The translations under genes were made by a program, and so were the position numbers. Source: Misgurnus anguillicaudatus (lineage: Eukaryota; Chordata; Actinopteri; Cypriniformes; Cobitidae). Taken from it: a DNA stretch of 64,000 nucleotides. The notes under the pieces were generated by a model. It ran no database searches and was not told where the DNA came from. It saw only the letters and a program-made list of their open reading frames with translations. Position 1 is the first letter of the stretch. Each line of letters begins with the position of its first letter. The stretch lies in the NCBI RefSeq assembly GCF_027580225.2, contig NC_073355.2, positions 18,700,001-18,764,000 on the forward strand, in the 5' to 3' direction. This document shows positions 23,849-36,357 of this stretch, one piece after another.

Positions 23849-23930
23849 CCCATACATACATACATACATGCACACGCGCGAGGACGCGCGCGCGCACACA
23901 CGCACGCACACGGGTACACACACGGGTATA
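23849..23930. repeat. ATAC/CA/CG mixed microsatellite
   Basis: Consecutive ATAC units, then alternating CG and CA dinucleotides with GGGTAC interruptions. Alternating purine-pyrimidine tracts of this sort can adopt Z-DNA. Confidence 0.9.
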
Positions 23931-24668
23931 TTTAGAAGTTTTAAGATTGTTATGATATTGGGACTATTTCTCCACTCGCACCTTCAGCTCTGAAGTTCAA
24001 ATTCGCAGGCAGTACGCAGACCAGTTATAACAAATGTGAAAGATATGAAATATCATTCAACAGCGATATCATTTAAGTGCAAACCTAAAATATGATTTAA
24101 AACATACCGGTAAACCTTTTATTATTAAGTATAAGAAATTAAAATGAATTAAATCGCATGTTTAAACGCCACAGAGATATCAGAGCCAGCAGTCGATTTC
24201 TGATGGGCTTGCCGAGGCGAGGCTGCGCTGGGCGGGGTGTGAGCGCTTAAGTGTCTGTGATTTTCTGGAGCTCTTCTCCGTCCGAAAGTGTCCGAGCACA
24301 TTTTTAAATAGACGCTATCTATATTAACCGACCGCATATTTAAATTTAAAGCACATACATTCACGCCTGAACAACTCTTAAAATTACATTTTGTTACCAA
24401 ATAACAGTAATATTATGAGCATTTTGTTGTCAGGAAACATAGCTGTCATAAGTCCACATATTGACCAGATTTGTCTTAATTAGTTCAGTCAACACAGCCA
24501 TTCTGAATGTTGACTGAATTTGGAAATAACCATTCACTTAATGTTTTAAACACAGATTTATCTAGACTTAAAATAATATGTCTACTCAACTAAGCCCTAA
24601 CAAGAAAATTGTTTTAACTTATATATTTTTGCCCTTCCAACATTTTATTAATTGGATTTTTTACAGTG

Positions 24669-24717
24669 TAGGTACATCTGCTTGCAAATTAAATCCATAT
24701 TTGATATAATATCACTT
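24669..24717. other. Host flank shared with 55556-55600
   Basis: The words AAATCCATATTTGATRTAAT and ATATCAC recur at 55570-55597, which is further upstream of the intact gene. This extends the duplicated block beyond the promoters. Confidence 0.55.
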
Positions 24718-24875
24718 CACTGTAAAATGTAATAACCGAATTTACTTGAAAAAAGCAAGTAAGTAGAACTAATTTGGACAGAATTGTTGATATCACTTGA
24801 TAATGCTGTGCTGTTTGAACTTTTAGGTGAATGAAATAGTTAAACTAAGCAACTGTAGTAAGCAGTACTCTGGAG

Positions 24876-25056
24876 CAGGGCTATTCAAATCTTACCCTGG
24901 AGGGCCAGAGCACTGCAGAGTTTAGCTCCAACCCTGATCAAACACACCTGAGCAAGCTGATCAATATCTTCATGATCACTAGAAAATCACAGATGGTTAA
25001 GTTTGAGCTAAACTCTGCAGTGCTAGGCCCTTCAGGGTAAGATTTGGGGAACCCTG
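24876..25056. mobile_element. hAT-like miniature element (CAGGGCTATTC ends)
   Basis: Inverted pairs include TTACCCTGGAGGGCC at the left and GGCCCTTCAGGGTAA at the right, and CTGCAGAGTTTAGCTC against GAGCTAAACTCTGCAG. The flanking 8 bp do not match, so it is old. Confidence 0.8.
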
Positions 25057-25059
25057 ATG

Positions 25060-25859
25060 CACTGTAAAAAATCCAACTTTAAAATGTTCATTCAACAAAG
25101 AACATTAAGTAACTTGAACAAAGATTTCTTTGTTGAAGGGCGTCAATTGATTATTTTGTTTTCACTGAATGAAAAGAGCATAATCATTCAGCTAACAAAT
25201 ATTATTTTGTTGACTGGACTTAGATGTATAAGTTTTTGTCCAATTCGTTCACCCAACTTGCCAAACTGAGTAATCTGAACAAGCAATTAAAAAAAACAAT
25301 GGTCGGAATGGTTCCCAGCATGCATTGCGACATGTTCACTTCTTTGGTTTATATTCACTAAAAAAGATGACTGTTTTAATGTTTGCTGGATTTATTTATG
25401 TTGTTATGTTGTTAATGTTAGTTATATGTTGTATTTAGAGTAATTTTTAAAGAATTATGTTTGTTCATTGTTACCATGATTGAGAAGTGTGTGTTCAGAG
25501 GGCAGCACAATGAGTTATCGCACATCATTGTTGCCTCACAGCAAAAAGGTCTCTGGTTTAAGTCAGAAAAAGACTTTGTTTATGAGACCTTTCTGTGTTC
25601 AGTCCAAAACATGTAGATTAGTTAAATTTGGATATACTAAATTACTCTTTACCCAAGTTAGTCACTAGTTGAGTAAACATAGACATTTGCTTATTACCTA
25701 ATCAGTTTAAGTTGGTTCAACTTTTTTGTGTAAGTTGACATTACTCAGTAAATTGAGTTAGGTGAACTACATCATCCAAGAGTTGAGTAAACTCAAAAAA
25801 GCTGTGCAGCAAGTTGCCTTGAAAATTTAAGTTAAGTCAACTTTTTATTTTTTACAGTG
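25060..25859. mobile_element. 800-bp CACTG-ended element with SINE-like core
   Basis: CACTGTAAAAAATCC at the left and TTTTTTACAGTG at the right, with TG on both sides. At 25495-25640 it contains the tRNA-derived SINE-like piece GTTGCCTCACAGCAAAAAGG also seen at 6645-6720. Confidence 0.8.
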
Positions 25860-26900
25860 TGTAGGCTATACATCCATTTACAGCATTTAAAAGCCCTGCT
25901 AATTTTACTTCCATGACTGAAAGAAAATTACTTTTAAAGGTTTTAATACCAAAAAAAATTCAATACAAATGAAAACAACGTGTTTTTTAAAATCAATCTT
26001 AAACTGGGGGTCTTCTTCCTCCGCTTAGTTTTTCAGTTTACAAATACGCAATCTAAATAGGGAATCGGCATGGCGCCAGCGCAAATGGCTTTTAAAGGGC
26101 ATGAGAGCTAAGACTCTCATTGGTTTATTGCACGTTACGTCAAAACACACCCATTACTCATTACGAGAATAGGAACAACCATTTTAGGCCTTGGGCTTGG
26201 CGCACAAACCATTTTTCATGTCGTTAAATTAGACCGTGCACTTTAGACAATGCGCTTAGAACGTTAAAATAGGGCCCTTTCACTTGCTTCATTCGCGTGT
26301 AAAAGCCACATTAGCAATTCAAAAAAACTAATGAGTAACCTATGCAGCTGATTAAAGGTGGGTGTGGAAACAATTAATGTCCATAGCAACAAATAAGGGG
26401 ACAGGACAACTGGAAGATATCAATGAAATCTGCAACAAAAGAATAACAGAGACTTCAAAATAAAAGTTCAAGTCAATAGACACGTGAAACACAATACAGG
26501 ATCGTGACACAAATAGTATTACTTCATTTAAGTGAATTTTAAATATATGAAATATTGCTGCAGTAAAACAAATTCATTTGGAGGTTTTTAGAAAGAATGA
26601 TTTATTAAATGACTTTGCAAATTAGTTTTTAATTATATAGATGGCTGGAAGGGATTAAATACAAGCATTCAAAACATTCAAAGATAAATACAACTGATAA
26701 ACACATGACAATGACCACACCACAATTATACAGATGATCTGAAAACACAAAACACTCTGAAGAGCAATTTCTCTCATTTTCCAGATATTGTCAGAATACA
26801 GTAATATTACAGTACTATTTAATTGTCTTGATATTACCGTAATAATAGTTATAAGTGCATTTCTAATAAGACAATCATACACTGAAAATACAGTCGGAAA
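25860..26900. other. Unassigned stretch
   Basis: No gene. The segment 26040-26290 is less AT-rich and ends in AAATAGGGCCCTTT, typical of dispersed fish repeats. The open frame on the minus strand at 26655-27080 crosses a transposon boundary and is not a gene. Confidence 0.4.
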
Positions 26901-27914
26901 CAGAGTCCTGCACGGGTCCATTTTTGGAGACCCGTGTCCGTCCGTACCCGCAAAGTTCAGCACCAGATCCGACCCATCACCCGTGATAATATCAAAATTA
27001 AATCCGCACCCGCCCGGACCCGTTAATATTTGGCCCGTTACCCGACCCGTACCCGCATAAATCACACACGCTAAAATCATTCCAATTAAAGTGCTTTATT
27101 TTTTATCTCGTAAGTTACCTCTCTCAACATCACAACAGCGTCATGAATAGGCTAATGAAACAGGCTAAAGTGCGCTCTGTTTTGTGCCATTTAAGTAGCC
27201 TATCGGCACAAATGGAATCTGATAACTATACAGAAATAGACATATTAATAAAAAAACAAGAAAAAGAACAACCTACCTACACAACCCCTGCTGTGCTCCT
27301 AAGTCTCGTCTCGAAATGCTTTCTAAGAGAAGACGTTCAGCTTCCGGCTATCAACAGCAAAACTTTATGCCAGAGTCCTGCAACGCTCGCTCCAACTAGG
27401 CTACGAGAAGAATCAACAAACTGGTCGCGCACTGTTGTAGTGGTGGTGACATGATGGGTCAAATGTCATATGTTCCACGTGTAATGGTAATTAAGCCGGC
27501 GGTCAGCGTTTTTTCCGCGCTCGGCGCTGAGCGTCGAGAGTTGAAAGAGATTAAAGTTTGGGTGAAATGCTCCGCTCGTCAATGTCAGTTGTCAGTTGTC
27601 ACACGGCCGTCCAATCACAGTGGAGGAAGGGCGGGACAAGTATCACAACAACCAACCGGCTCACAGCTTAAGTATCACAGCTAAAAAGCGCTTGGCTGAA
27701 AAAACAGCCGTGTTTCAAAGTTTGGTGTGCACATCCTTAGACATACAAATTTTGCACATATTTTCATTTGCACTACTACCCGCCCGCGCGGAGTTAATTA
27801 TCCGCCCGCGGCCCCGCCCGTGAATTTTAGGAATGTCACAATCCACCCGTTGGAGACACTTTTATGCGGGTACCCACGGGTACCCGCGGGTACCCGACCC
27901 GTTGCAGGACTCTG
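26901..27914. mobile_element. hAT element (CAGAGTCCTGCACGGGT ends)
   Basis: Ends CAGAGTCCTGCACGGGTC and complement, perfect 8-bp duplications GTCGGAAA at 26893-26900 and 27915-27922. Subterminal CCCGACCCGTACCCGC-like repeats. 1.0 kb, no transposase. Confidence 0.95.
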
Positions 27915-28004
27915 GTCGGAAATACTATATTTTTAACTTTTTAAGTTATTGCAAAAAAGTATTTTTACACACATTTTACAATGTTGGTAACAATATTATA
28001 CATT

Positions 28005-28075
28005 TATATAAATATATATATATATAATATATAATATATTATGTATTATATATTATATTATATTATATATTTATA
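28005..28075. repeat. (TA)n-rich microsatellite
   Basis: Interrupted ATAT/TATAA repeats. Confidence 0.9.
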
Positions 28076-28139
28076 TTTACTTCTTTGATTAAATCTTATT
28101 TAATGGAAATTACAAAATTGTCTCTTTTTGTTAGGTATT

Positions 28140-28550
28140 TACTATATCACAGAGTCCACACTTTGACGACATCACGTAGTCCAGACTTTAGGGACCCTTG
28201 ATGCGAGTCCACGTGGGTGCACCGAAGTCGTATTTTGGGACAGACTCGAGTGTCACACCGGAAATAGATTGAGAAGTTTCCCGTCAGTGTGAACTCCTCC
28301 CTTCCGTTGTCTGATTGCTCCTTCGCAAGGACTTCTGGGTTGGTAAAGTGCACGAAGCCTGCATCAAGGGGGCGCTGATGAGCACACTACAAAGCGTAAA
28401 AAATGACAGATGGGACACCCTATGGACTCGTAGACTAAGCGAGCACGCGCAATTTAAGGCCTTGCGACCAAAAGTCCACATGAAGTGCGCCATTTGGGAC
28501 AGGGCCATAATTTTCACACATACAGTCTATACACACGCACCACTCTTCTG
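28140..28550. other. GC-richer stretch of unknown nature
   Basis: Overlapping open frames on both strands (28147-28353, 28284-28517, 28315-28551) but no recognisable domain. The words CGAAGCCTGCATC and GGGGGCGCTGATGAGC look like a dispersed repeat. No call can be supported. Confidence 0.25.
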
Positions 28551-28723
28551 AATGATGGTAACCACAAAACTCAAAGAAGAAACAGAAGCTCTTCTAAATA
28601 TCAAAGATAAATGAACATTAAACACTTTATTTTGACTAAAAAACACACAGATTATTCATTTTTAAATTTTACTCTGTGGGTGAAATTAAACAAACATGTC
28701 CTGAAAAGTTGAAGGCCCCTGTA

Positions 28724-29553
28724 CACAGCAAAAAGTCATGTGTTAAATGAACTCTCACAGAGTTGATTTCTACACTTTTTCAGAGTTAATAAAATTCCAC
28801 ACCTATCAGAGTCAAATGTATTTCAAGACAGTAACATTTTTAACACTCACAAAAGTGTTAAAGGGGTCACATTATGAGATTTTTAAGGTGTAAAATAAAT
28901 CTTTGGTGTCCCCAGAGTGCATATGTGAAGTTTTAGCTCAACATACACTGAAAAAAGTATTCATTAAATTTACTATTTTTTTTAAAGGGGACATATTATG
29001 AGATTTTTTTAAAGATGTAAACTAAGTCTAAAATAGGTCTGAGCAAAAGTGTGCCGTTTTGGGTGTGTCATTTAAAATGCAAATGAGCGGATGAAGTGCA
29101 ACCACTGATCACAATGATGGTGGTTTGTTGCAATTGAAACTCAATTGTGCTGTAAAAAATATTTTATCTCTCTCTTTCTCTCCATACTAAATGGTTGTGC
29201 TGTGGTTGGATAGTGCAGATAAAGGGGGCGGTATTACCTTATTCTGACATCACAATAAGGGCCAAATTACAATGACCTATTTTTTCACATGCTTGCAGAA
29301 AATGGTTTACCAAAACTAAGTTATTGGGTTGATCTTTTTAACATTTTCTAGGTTGATAGAAGCACTGGGGACACAATTATAGCACTTAAACATGGAAAAA
29401 GTCAGATTTTCATAATATGTCCCCTTTAAGGTAAGTGGTTGCAATCAAACTCTGAACAACAATTTACTCTAAATATGTTCAATTTACTCTTTAGGTGTGT
29501 AATTCAACTCAAATGTTTTACACTGAAATGTTAACTCTCCAATTCTTGCTGTG
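28724..29553. mobile_element. CACAGCA-ended element just behind the receptor stop codon
   Basis: Left end CACAGCAAAAAGTCATGTG, right end AATTCTTGCTGTG, with TA on both sides. It carries the TTAA-type element 28982-29429 and a diverged fragment of a related element at 28858-28965. Only 12 bases separate it from the stop codon of the receptor gene, so the 3' UTR must run into it. Confidence 0.75.
28982..29429 (-). mobile_element. TTAA-flanked miniature element, full copy 4
   Basis: Complete termini with TTAA at both ends, same orientation as the 14468 copy. Confidence 0.92.
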
Positions 29554-29565
29554 TAAAAAATTATA

Positions 29566-29813
29566 TTAAAATTGAAACCAAACCTTGCCCAGAAAGGTCA
29601 GAAACCCAATAATGGTGATTATGTAAAGAACAATAAATATCACATTTACAATTCTTGCTGCTAAGGTCCAGCACGGTGAGACTTTTTCTTGTTGTTGTTG
29701 AGTAAAAACCCAAAACTCCATGAGGATCTGCTTCAGCATGTTGGGCGTACATGTCATCCGTTCAGTTCTACCGGTAACTGTGTCTAGAGAGTAATGCAAG
29801 TATTTTACGCCAT
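29566..29813 (-). CDS. Receptor exon 9: cytoplasmic loop end and TM4
   Basis: The acceptor is CCACAG at 29814-29819. It encodes residues 354-435: the amphipathic stretch before TM4, a QQQQ run, TM4 and the stop TAA at 29566-29568. Confidence 0.93.
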
Positions 29814-32800
29814 CTGTGGAAAAAAGTACAAACCATGGATCTGGATAAATGCTGTGGGTCATGTAGAAATGTGTATACATAAATGAATTTGTTTAAAAAA
29901 TGGTTAAAAATATATTTTTTCTATTCAAATATTTTAACTTATGTGAAGCTGCTTTGCTCTGTTGTGAAAAGTACAACAGAAATAAAATTAAGTTTTAATT
30001 TCCCATAAGAACACAAAAATATACAGTATGCTGAACAGAAGATATCAACAGTTGCACAGAATGTCAATAACGTCTTGACAATGTGTATAATGTTTTAATA
30101 CTTAATCTGCAACATTATTAAGTAAGGAATCAATTATGTTCTGTTGTCTATTCTGGCAATGTAGGTGGTGTGTCTTTTCTGGTTATGTAGTGATTACTAC
30201 AATCAAGGTTGATGTTGCAGATGACTTTTATCTGTATGGTGGCTTTTCAGTTTTACTGTAAGAATAAGACAGATTTAAGACAATGTTTCTCATATTTAAT
30301 TGCTGGGTTGATACTTACCATGTTGAATGGTTAAATCTGCTCCGCTTTCTGTTGGTGTTACTGATTTGGTCTCTTTTCCTATAGCAATCAGAATGCTCAC
30401 AAAGATGGTCTCCAGAATACTTATGCCAATAAGTGAGAAAACCCCAATGCAGTAAATCCCTGTGACAACAACAGCAAACCATTATAGCAAAAAAGAATAA
30501 ATTAGTTAAATTAAAGTTACATTTCTCTCAAGCATCTGGTCTCAGGGAGAGCTTCATAATCCCATTTCAAAAAGATATTACAGAAAATACACAGAAAATG
30601 TGAGCAGGAGTAATAACAGGTTTATATTGACTTACACTAATATTGTGTCGAAATCGTATCGCTGCTTGTGTTGTTAGTAAACATGCTGCACAGCGTTTTG
30701 TACATGTAGATGTAAAAGTTTTCTCTGATAGTTCAGAATAACACGCTTGTAAAATTAAACAAAAATTTAAGAGGTGGAGAGCAGCTGCTTTAGTTTTATG
30801 GTAGCCTAAATTAGGAATGTCAATTTATGCAATTTCCCATATTCGGTGATCTTTTAAATTAACGATCAATCAATTGAATAATCGTTAACTGTAATAGCGC
30901 AATAAGCCTTTACAGCTGTGGCATAGCCAAAGACATAAAAGTGTGCGTAAATACGCCAGCTTCCTCAAGTGAATTAAACTGCCCCACTTTAACTCTGTCA
31001 GAGGCTCCTGGGGCATCCTCGGTGGTAGTTGTTCTGCTCAGGTTGATGCACTTAAGATCACTCTAACATTGACTGTACTCAAGTTGTTCTCAGGTGGGCA
31101 TAGCCCACAGGTACCCATTGTGTTCCTTTGACATCGGGGGACCAATGCACTCTTAGCCTTTCGCAAGATCCTTTGGGGCTGGAGTGCAGTGTGTAACATG
31201 CATGCAGAGTAGGGGCACTGGACGGCCCTTGTCTTTTTAGACAGCAGTTCAGCAATAACTTTTAGAGTTCTCAACGGGCCTGAAAATTACAACCCGACCC
31301 GACCCTAGATTTTAAAGCCAGAACCCGATCTTAACATTAATAATTTGCCCGAACCCGGTCCGCAGCCCGACTTCTCATACACATATTATCATGACCAGCA
31401 GACAGAAATTCAAATCAACCTTAAATGTTCACGCCTTTTAACAATACAAACAACTGAAACAATAAATTTTAAATATATAAATAGGCTGTATCAATATGCC
31501 TTAAATATTTAATCAGCACCTTGCATTTGGAGTATTGCGCATAATTTGTAGAATTTCCACCAGAAGCTACCCACCAAACGTGAGACGTCTCCCCGACGTG
31601 CAGACCATGTCTATGTTAGGTCGGTTGGTCCAGGCCCTTATCTGTATGTCTATACAACGTGCAGATCTTGTACAGTATCTGGACGTCTGACTATGACCCC
31701 TCTTGGACATCAGATAGACGTCCAAAAGGGGTTCGGGAAATCAATACAAAAACATTTTATACAAATGTGGTCTATGAGTTCTGAGTAAAAAAACATAAAA
31801 ATCACATGTATTTTTAATTTTGTAATTTTGTTAAACTGATAAAATAATGTAATCTTTATATATGAATGAGTGTTCAAAAACATAACACTGCTCATAGATA
31901 AAGTTCCACCTTAAATGCTGTCTCTCTCTCTCTCTTTGACTTTTCGTAGTAGTGGTTTGTCTTTGTAAGAGTGTTTGCTAAAGTGTGTTATTCATTGCAA
32001 AGAAAATGTGTTATAATCAAAACTCACATGTGGATCTTACAACTTCACTAAAAGTTTATCAACAGGAATACCACATATGTAAAGTCTGTAAATTCATTTT
32101 GTGAACCATGTAGTATTGTCTTAATTTCTCAGTTGATTTGAGGTGTCACATCCAACTTATTATTAGGTTCATACCACCACTGGGAATTATATAAATTAAA
32201 AGTCCAGATATTATTGTCACATATTCAGACATCAAGAATCGGCCCATGTCTGCATCTGTGTCAGAAAATTCTAGGCTTTACATTTTTGATTGCAGCCATG
32301 AGGTTCAATTTTCCAGTAGTAACTTACAGTAGGCAACACCAGGGACGTCACTAGGATTGGAAGACAGGGGGGGCTCAGCCCACAGAGTATTTGTAACTTG
32401 TGTTTGCAAAATTTTTGCACTCACATCTGACTGAGCTACAATTATGTCAACATCCAGTCAAGAAACCAAGATGTTAACAAGTAAAACATGACAGACATAT
32501 CCTCCTCTTCCATTTCTACCCAGCTAGAAATAAAAAGTTCTAAGAACGTTCCCTGAAAGTTCCCGAATGTTCCCAAAAACATTCTGCCAACGTTAAAAGC
32601 GGCTAGTTTTTTTTAAGTTCTAGAAACGTTTCTGTTGTCTGAACGTTAGAGTAATGTTACATTTTACCATTTTAAACGTTATGACAATGTCATGTTTTAA
32701 TGTTCAAACAATGTTTAAAACAACAGCTGTTTATTATATTGACTTGTTTAATTGTTATGTTAGAGAAACATTGCATTTTATTATTTTATAAAACATTATT

Positions 32801-35800
32801 TCTGTATGCAGTAAATATATTGCTGTAGAAAACTCAATTCACTTACTAGGTTTAGATGTTGATGTTTGTTTCATTTTAAGTCACCCTTATTGTGATTAGT
32901 GTTTGTTTTAGTTGGTCTCTTGACACTAGACTTTTTGCTTGCTAGTTTTTTCCTGGTTGTGTTAACTTTGTGTTAATGCACCACATTTGCCATGAACATG
33001 TAAAGTTAACAGTGTAATTCTGTGGCAGTTGGTATAATGGTAAAGATCATCACCTAATTCATTTACCAATCAAAAGTTCATTCTCTGTCAAAAATGTAAA
33101 CGAGATCCAGCACTTTCACAACAGTTTGTCATTAAGGAGTTTTAGAAACTTTGGACAAAAATATCTGCTGTATAACTGGGATGCACAAACATCAAGAATC
33201 AGACTATGAATCTCAATCATGGTGACAATTAAATGATAAACTTCATGCTGCAATGCATGCTGGGTATTAACAAATTACAAAGCTCATTCAGGACTCCCAG
33301 CATGCACTGCAGCATGGATAAATAAGGATTTTTTAAACAATTTTAATTGTCACCATGGTTGAGATTCATAGTCTGATTCTTGATGTTTGGGCATCCCAAC
33401 TATACAGCGGATATTTTTTGTCCAAAGTTTCTAAAACTCCTTAATGACAAACTGCTGTGAAAGAGTTGGATCTAATATACAATATTGGCAGAAAATAAAC
33501 TTTTGATTAGTAAATGAACAAGGTGATGATCTTTACCATTATGTACCAACAACCACAGAAATACACTAATAACTTTTCATAACAAACGTGGTGCATTACC
33601 ACAAAGTTAACACAACCAGGAAAAAACTAGTAGGCAAAAAGTCAAGTGTCAAGAGACCAACTAAAACAAACACGAATCACAATAAGGGTGACTTAAAATG
33701 AAACATCAACATCTAAACCTAGTAAGTGAATTGAGTTTTCTACAGCAATATATTTACTGAACATTCAGAAATAATGTTTTATAAAATAATAAAATGCAAT
33801 GTTTCTCTATCATTTACATAACAATCAAACAAGTCAATATAATAAACAGCTGTTGTTTTAAACATTGTTTGAACATTAAAACATGACATTGTCATAACGT
33901 TTAAAAATGGTAAAATGTAACATTACTCTAACGTTCAGACAACAGAAACGTTCCTAGAACTTAAAAAAAAACTAGCCGCTTTTAACGTTGGCAGAATGTT
34001 TTTGGGAGCATTCGGGAACTTTCAGGGAACGTTCTTAGAACTTTTTATTTCTAGCTGGGTACTCTGTTAAATAAAAGTTACTGTAATGTTAGCTTTTAGA
34101 CACATCAAAGCTGCATGGGGGAATTTAGGCCAGACTTTGCTCCTGATTAGTTATTCTATAAGCAATGACTTAAATGCTATCTGTATGCTTTTGTAACTGT
34201 ATGATAAAGTAATAGCATACTATATCTAATTTCTATATTAAGTTGTCCACACACAGAATGCTATGGTGGATAGGTTCAATCAGACTAGAGTTTTAAAGTC
34301 ATAGTGATATTTGACAACACACAGGTTTGAGCATTTCTTAATTAAAGATGATTTATTCTGCCAAATGAATACAATGTATAATATAAATCAACAACAAAAA
34401 GGCAGTATTTTACCAGGTAAGCTATTGATATGGATCCTTTTTAAAGTGGCTACTGTATAAATACAATAACCTGATGGCGGAAGGAATAAAAGATTTGGAG
34501 TAATGATTACTGTATAATATGTACTGTATGACTGCTTTCATTTTTGTTTCACATGTGTATCTGTGGAGAGTGTGGGCATTTACTCATCTTTAGCCTACTT
34601 TTAGGTAACATCTACGTATTTAATATTTAATTTATCACATTATATGATTAAAATAGTCTCAGACCTAGTTGCTTATTGTTATAAGAAATTCAAGAAAAGA
34701 AAAGAAAAACTATCCTTAGACCTATAGACCATTACTGACCTCAATCACACCGGGTCCGGCTCTCTCAGAATCAACTGGCCTGCCAATCTCCTGCAGCTGC
34801 TTCTCTTTCTCTCTCCTAAAATATTTTCTAATATCCATCTCATCTGCTCAATGAATTGAAGGATACAACAGTATTGCATTAACAGGGACCCTATAATAAC
34901 ATTTAGTTTTCAGTGACAACAACATTCTATGGGGACTGATACTGTTGAATATGCCTCTTTTAGAGATATTTTATTTAAGAGATATTTTATTTTAAAGATT
35001 ATTAAGCCTATATTGTTGGCAAAGAATAAAGAGTTGTGATTAGATTGCTAAGTTAACAATTTCTTGTATTTTGCTTGTGCAAGACTAAAGTTTTTCATGA
35101 CATAGCAACCAAAATATTTCCATTCCTTTGCCTCAAGAAAACGTAGCTAAAGGTAAGCAGCTAGCAGGTAATTAAAAACAACTTACAATTTCACTCCTCC
35201 GTATCACGACACTTACCAATCTTTATTTTGCCATAGCGTGCGTACGAGCGTGTGTATTAGTGATGGGCAGTCCGGCTCTTTCCATTGATTCGGCTCAAGC
35301 GCTGGCTCTACATTTTTGTGATGGCAGTCCGGCTCTTTTCATAGATTCGGCTCTTCTGGCTCGGCTCCCTTAGAAGAGCCGGCTCCCCTGCATGCGTCTG
35401 AAGATTCGGCTCTGCTCGTTCGCTACAAAGAATCAGCTCTTAGAGCCGCTCGTTCGCGAACGACCCATACAGGCAACCGGAAGCGATCGCCGTTTTCCGG
35501 TTTGGTCACTTGACGTTCGACATCTAGCGTATTCTGTCCGACTTGTCAGATGTTTTTTTGTAGCTGGATATATAACATTTGTTGAGTCTAAATATTAATG
35601 AGGATACGGTTTTTGATAAATCAAATTTTACTGTTGTTCTTATAATCACTTAGGGGGGCTTAGGAACATTTTGGGGTAGCTTCAGCCCCCCTAAAATAGG
35701 CCTAACGACGTCCCTGGGCAACACTGAAGTATGTTGATTGCAGTTCCAAACAAATCTGACATTTTTTTAAAGAACTGAGAACTTTAAAGAAATTTCTTAT

Positions 35801-36267
35801 GTTTTATCTGTGTTGTTAATTCGGTTATATCAACCACCACTTCTGATCATCAACGTAATTAATTAAACATCAGCAATGTTATGAATCACAAGTAAGTTGC
35901 GCTGTTAACAAACACTTAGTGCAATAATAATGTGTTTTAATAAACACTATTATCAAGCACACACACTACAACATAAATCAAAGAGTCAAACTACCCAACT
36001 AAAGGAAACACTGATCATCATGATGGTGACAAAACATGTTCAATAAAAATGTAAATTCTCAAAAATGAGCGGTAGAAATTACAAAAAATAAAGTAAATTT
36101 GGTTTGTTTAGCCAGTATGGTCCTTCAAAACAATGCTTTGTTAAAACAACTTTGTGTAACGGTGATGACATTGTTTTAGAGAATGTACATGTAACAATTA
36201 TCCAGCGAGAGGAAGCGAGCGAGGAATAGTGAAGTTCACGTCACTTCACTTTTAATTTTTGACCGAT

Positions 36268-36298
<31 letters not shown>

Positions 36299-36302
36299 TA
36301 TA

Positions 36303-36357
<55 letters not shown>

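Larger units (their letters stand above)
22614..24668. mobile_element. 2.05-kb CACTG-ended DNA element
   Basis: CACTGTAAAAAATAAATTG at the left and CAATTGGATTTTTTACAGTG-like at the right, with TA on both sides. CACTG ends resemble CACTA/EnSpm elements, but a TA duplication also fits Tc1/mariner-like insertion. It contains a GC-richer centre (23690-24330), a microsatellite and a smaller remnant. No transposase was recognised. Confidence 0.75.
32340..35716. mobile_element. 3.4-kb hAT element (CAGGGACGTC ends)
   Basis: Ends CAGGGACGTCACTAGG and CCTAACGACGTCCCTG. Perfect 8-bp duplications GGCAACAC at 32332-32339 and 35717-35724. No transposase frame. It contains foldback D and a TAGTGATG-type hAT fragment. 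Confidence 0.93.

Noticed and set aside
24149..24400. 83-codon minus-strand frame in a GC-richer segment
   Set aside because: Lies inside a CACTG-ended element, no recognisable domain, no conserved neighbour.
26655..27080. 141-codon minus-strand frame
   Set aside because: Crosses the left end of the hAT element at 26901 and is made of its repeats and unrelated flank.
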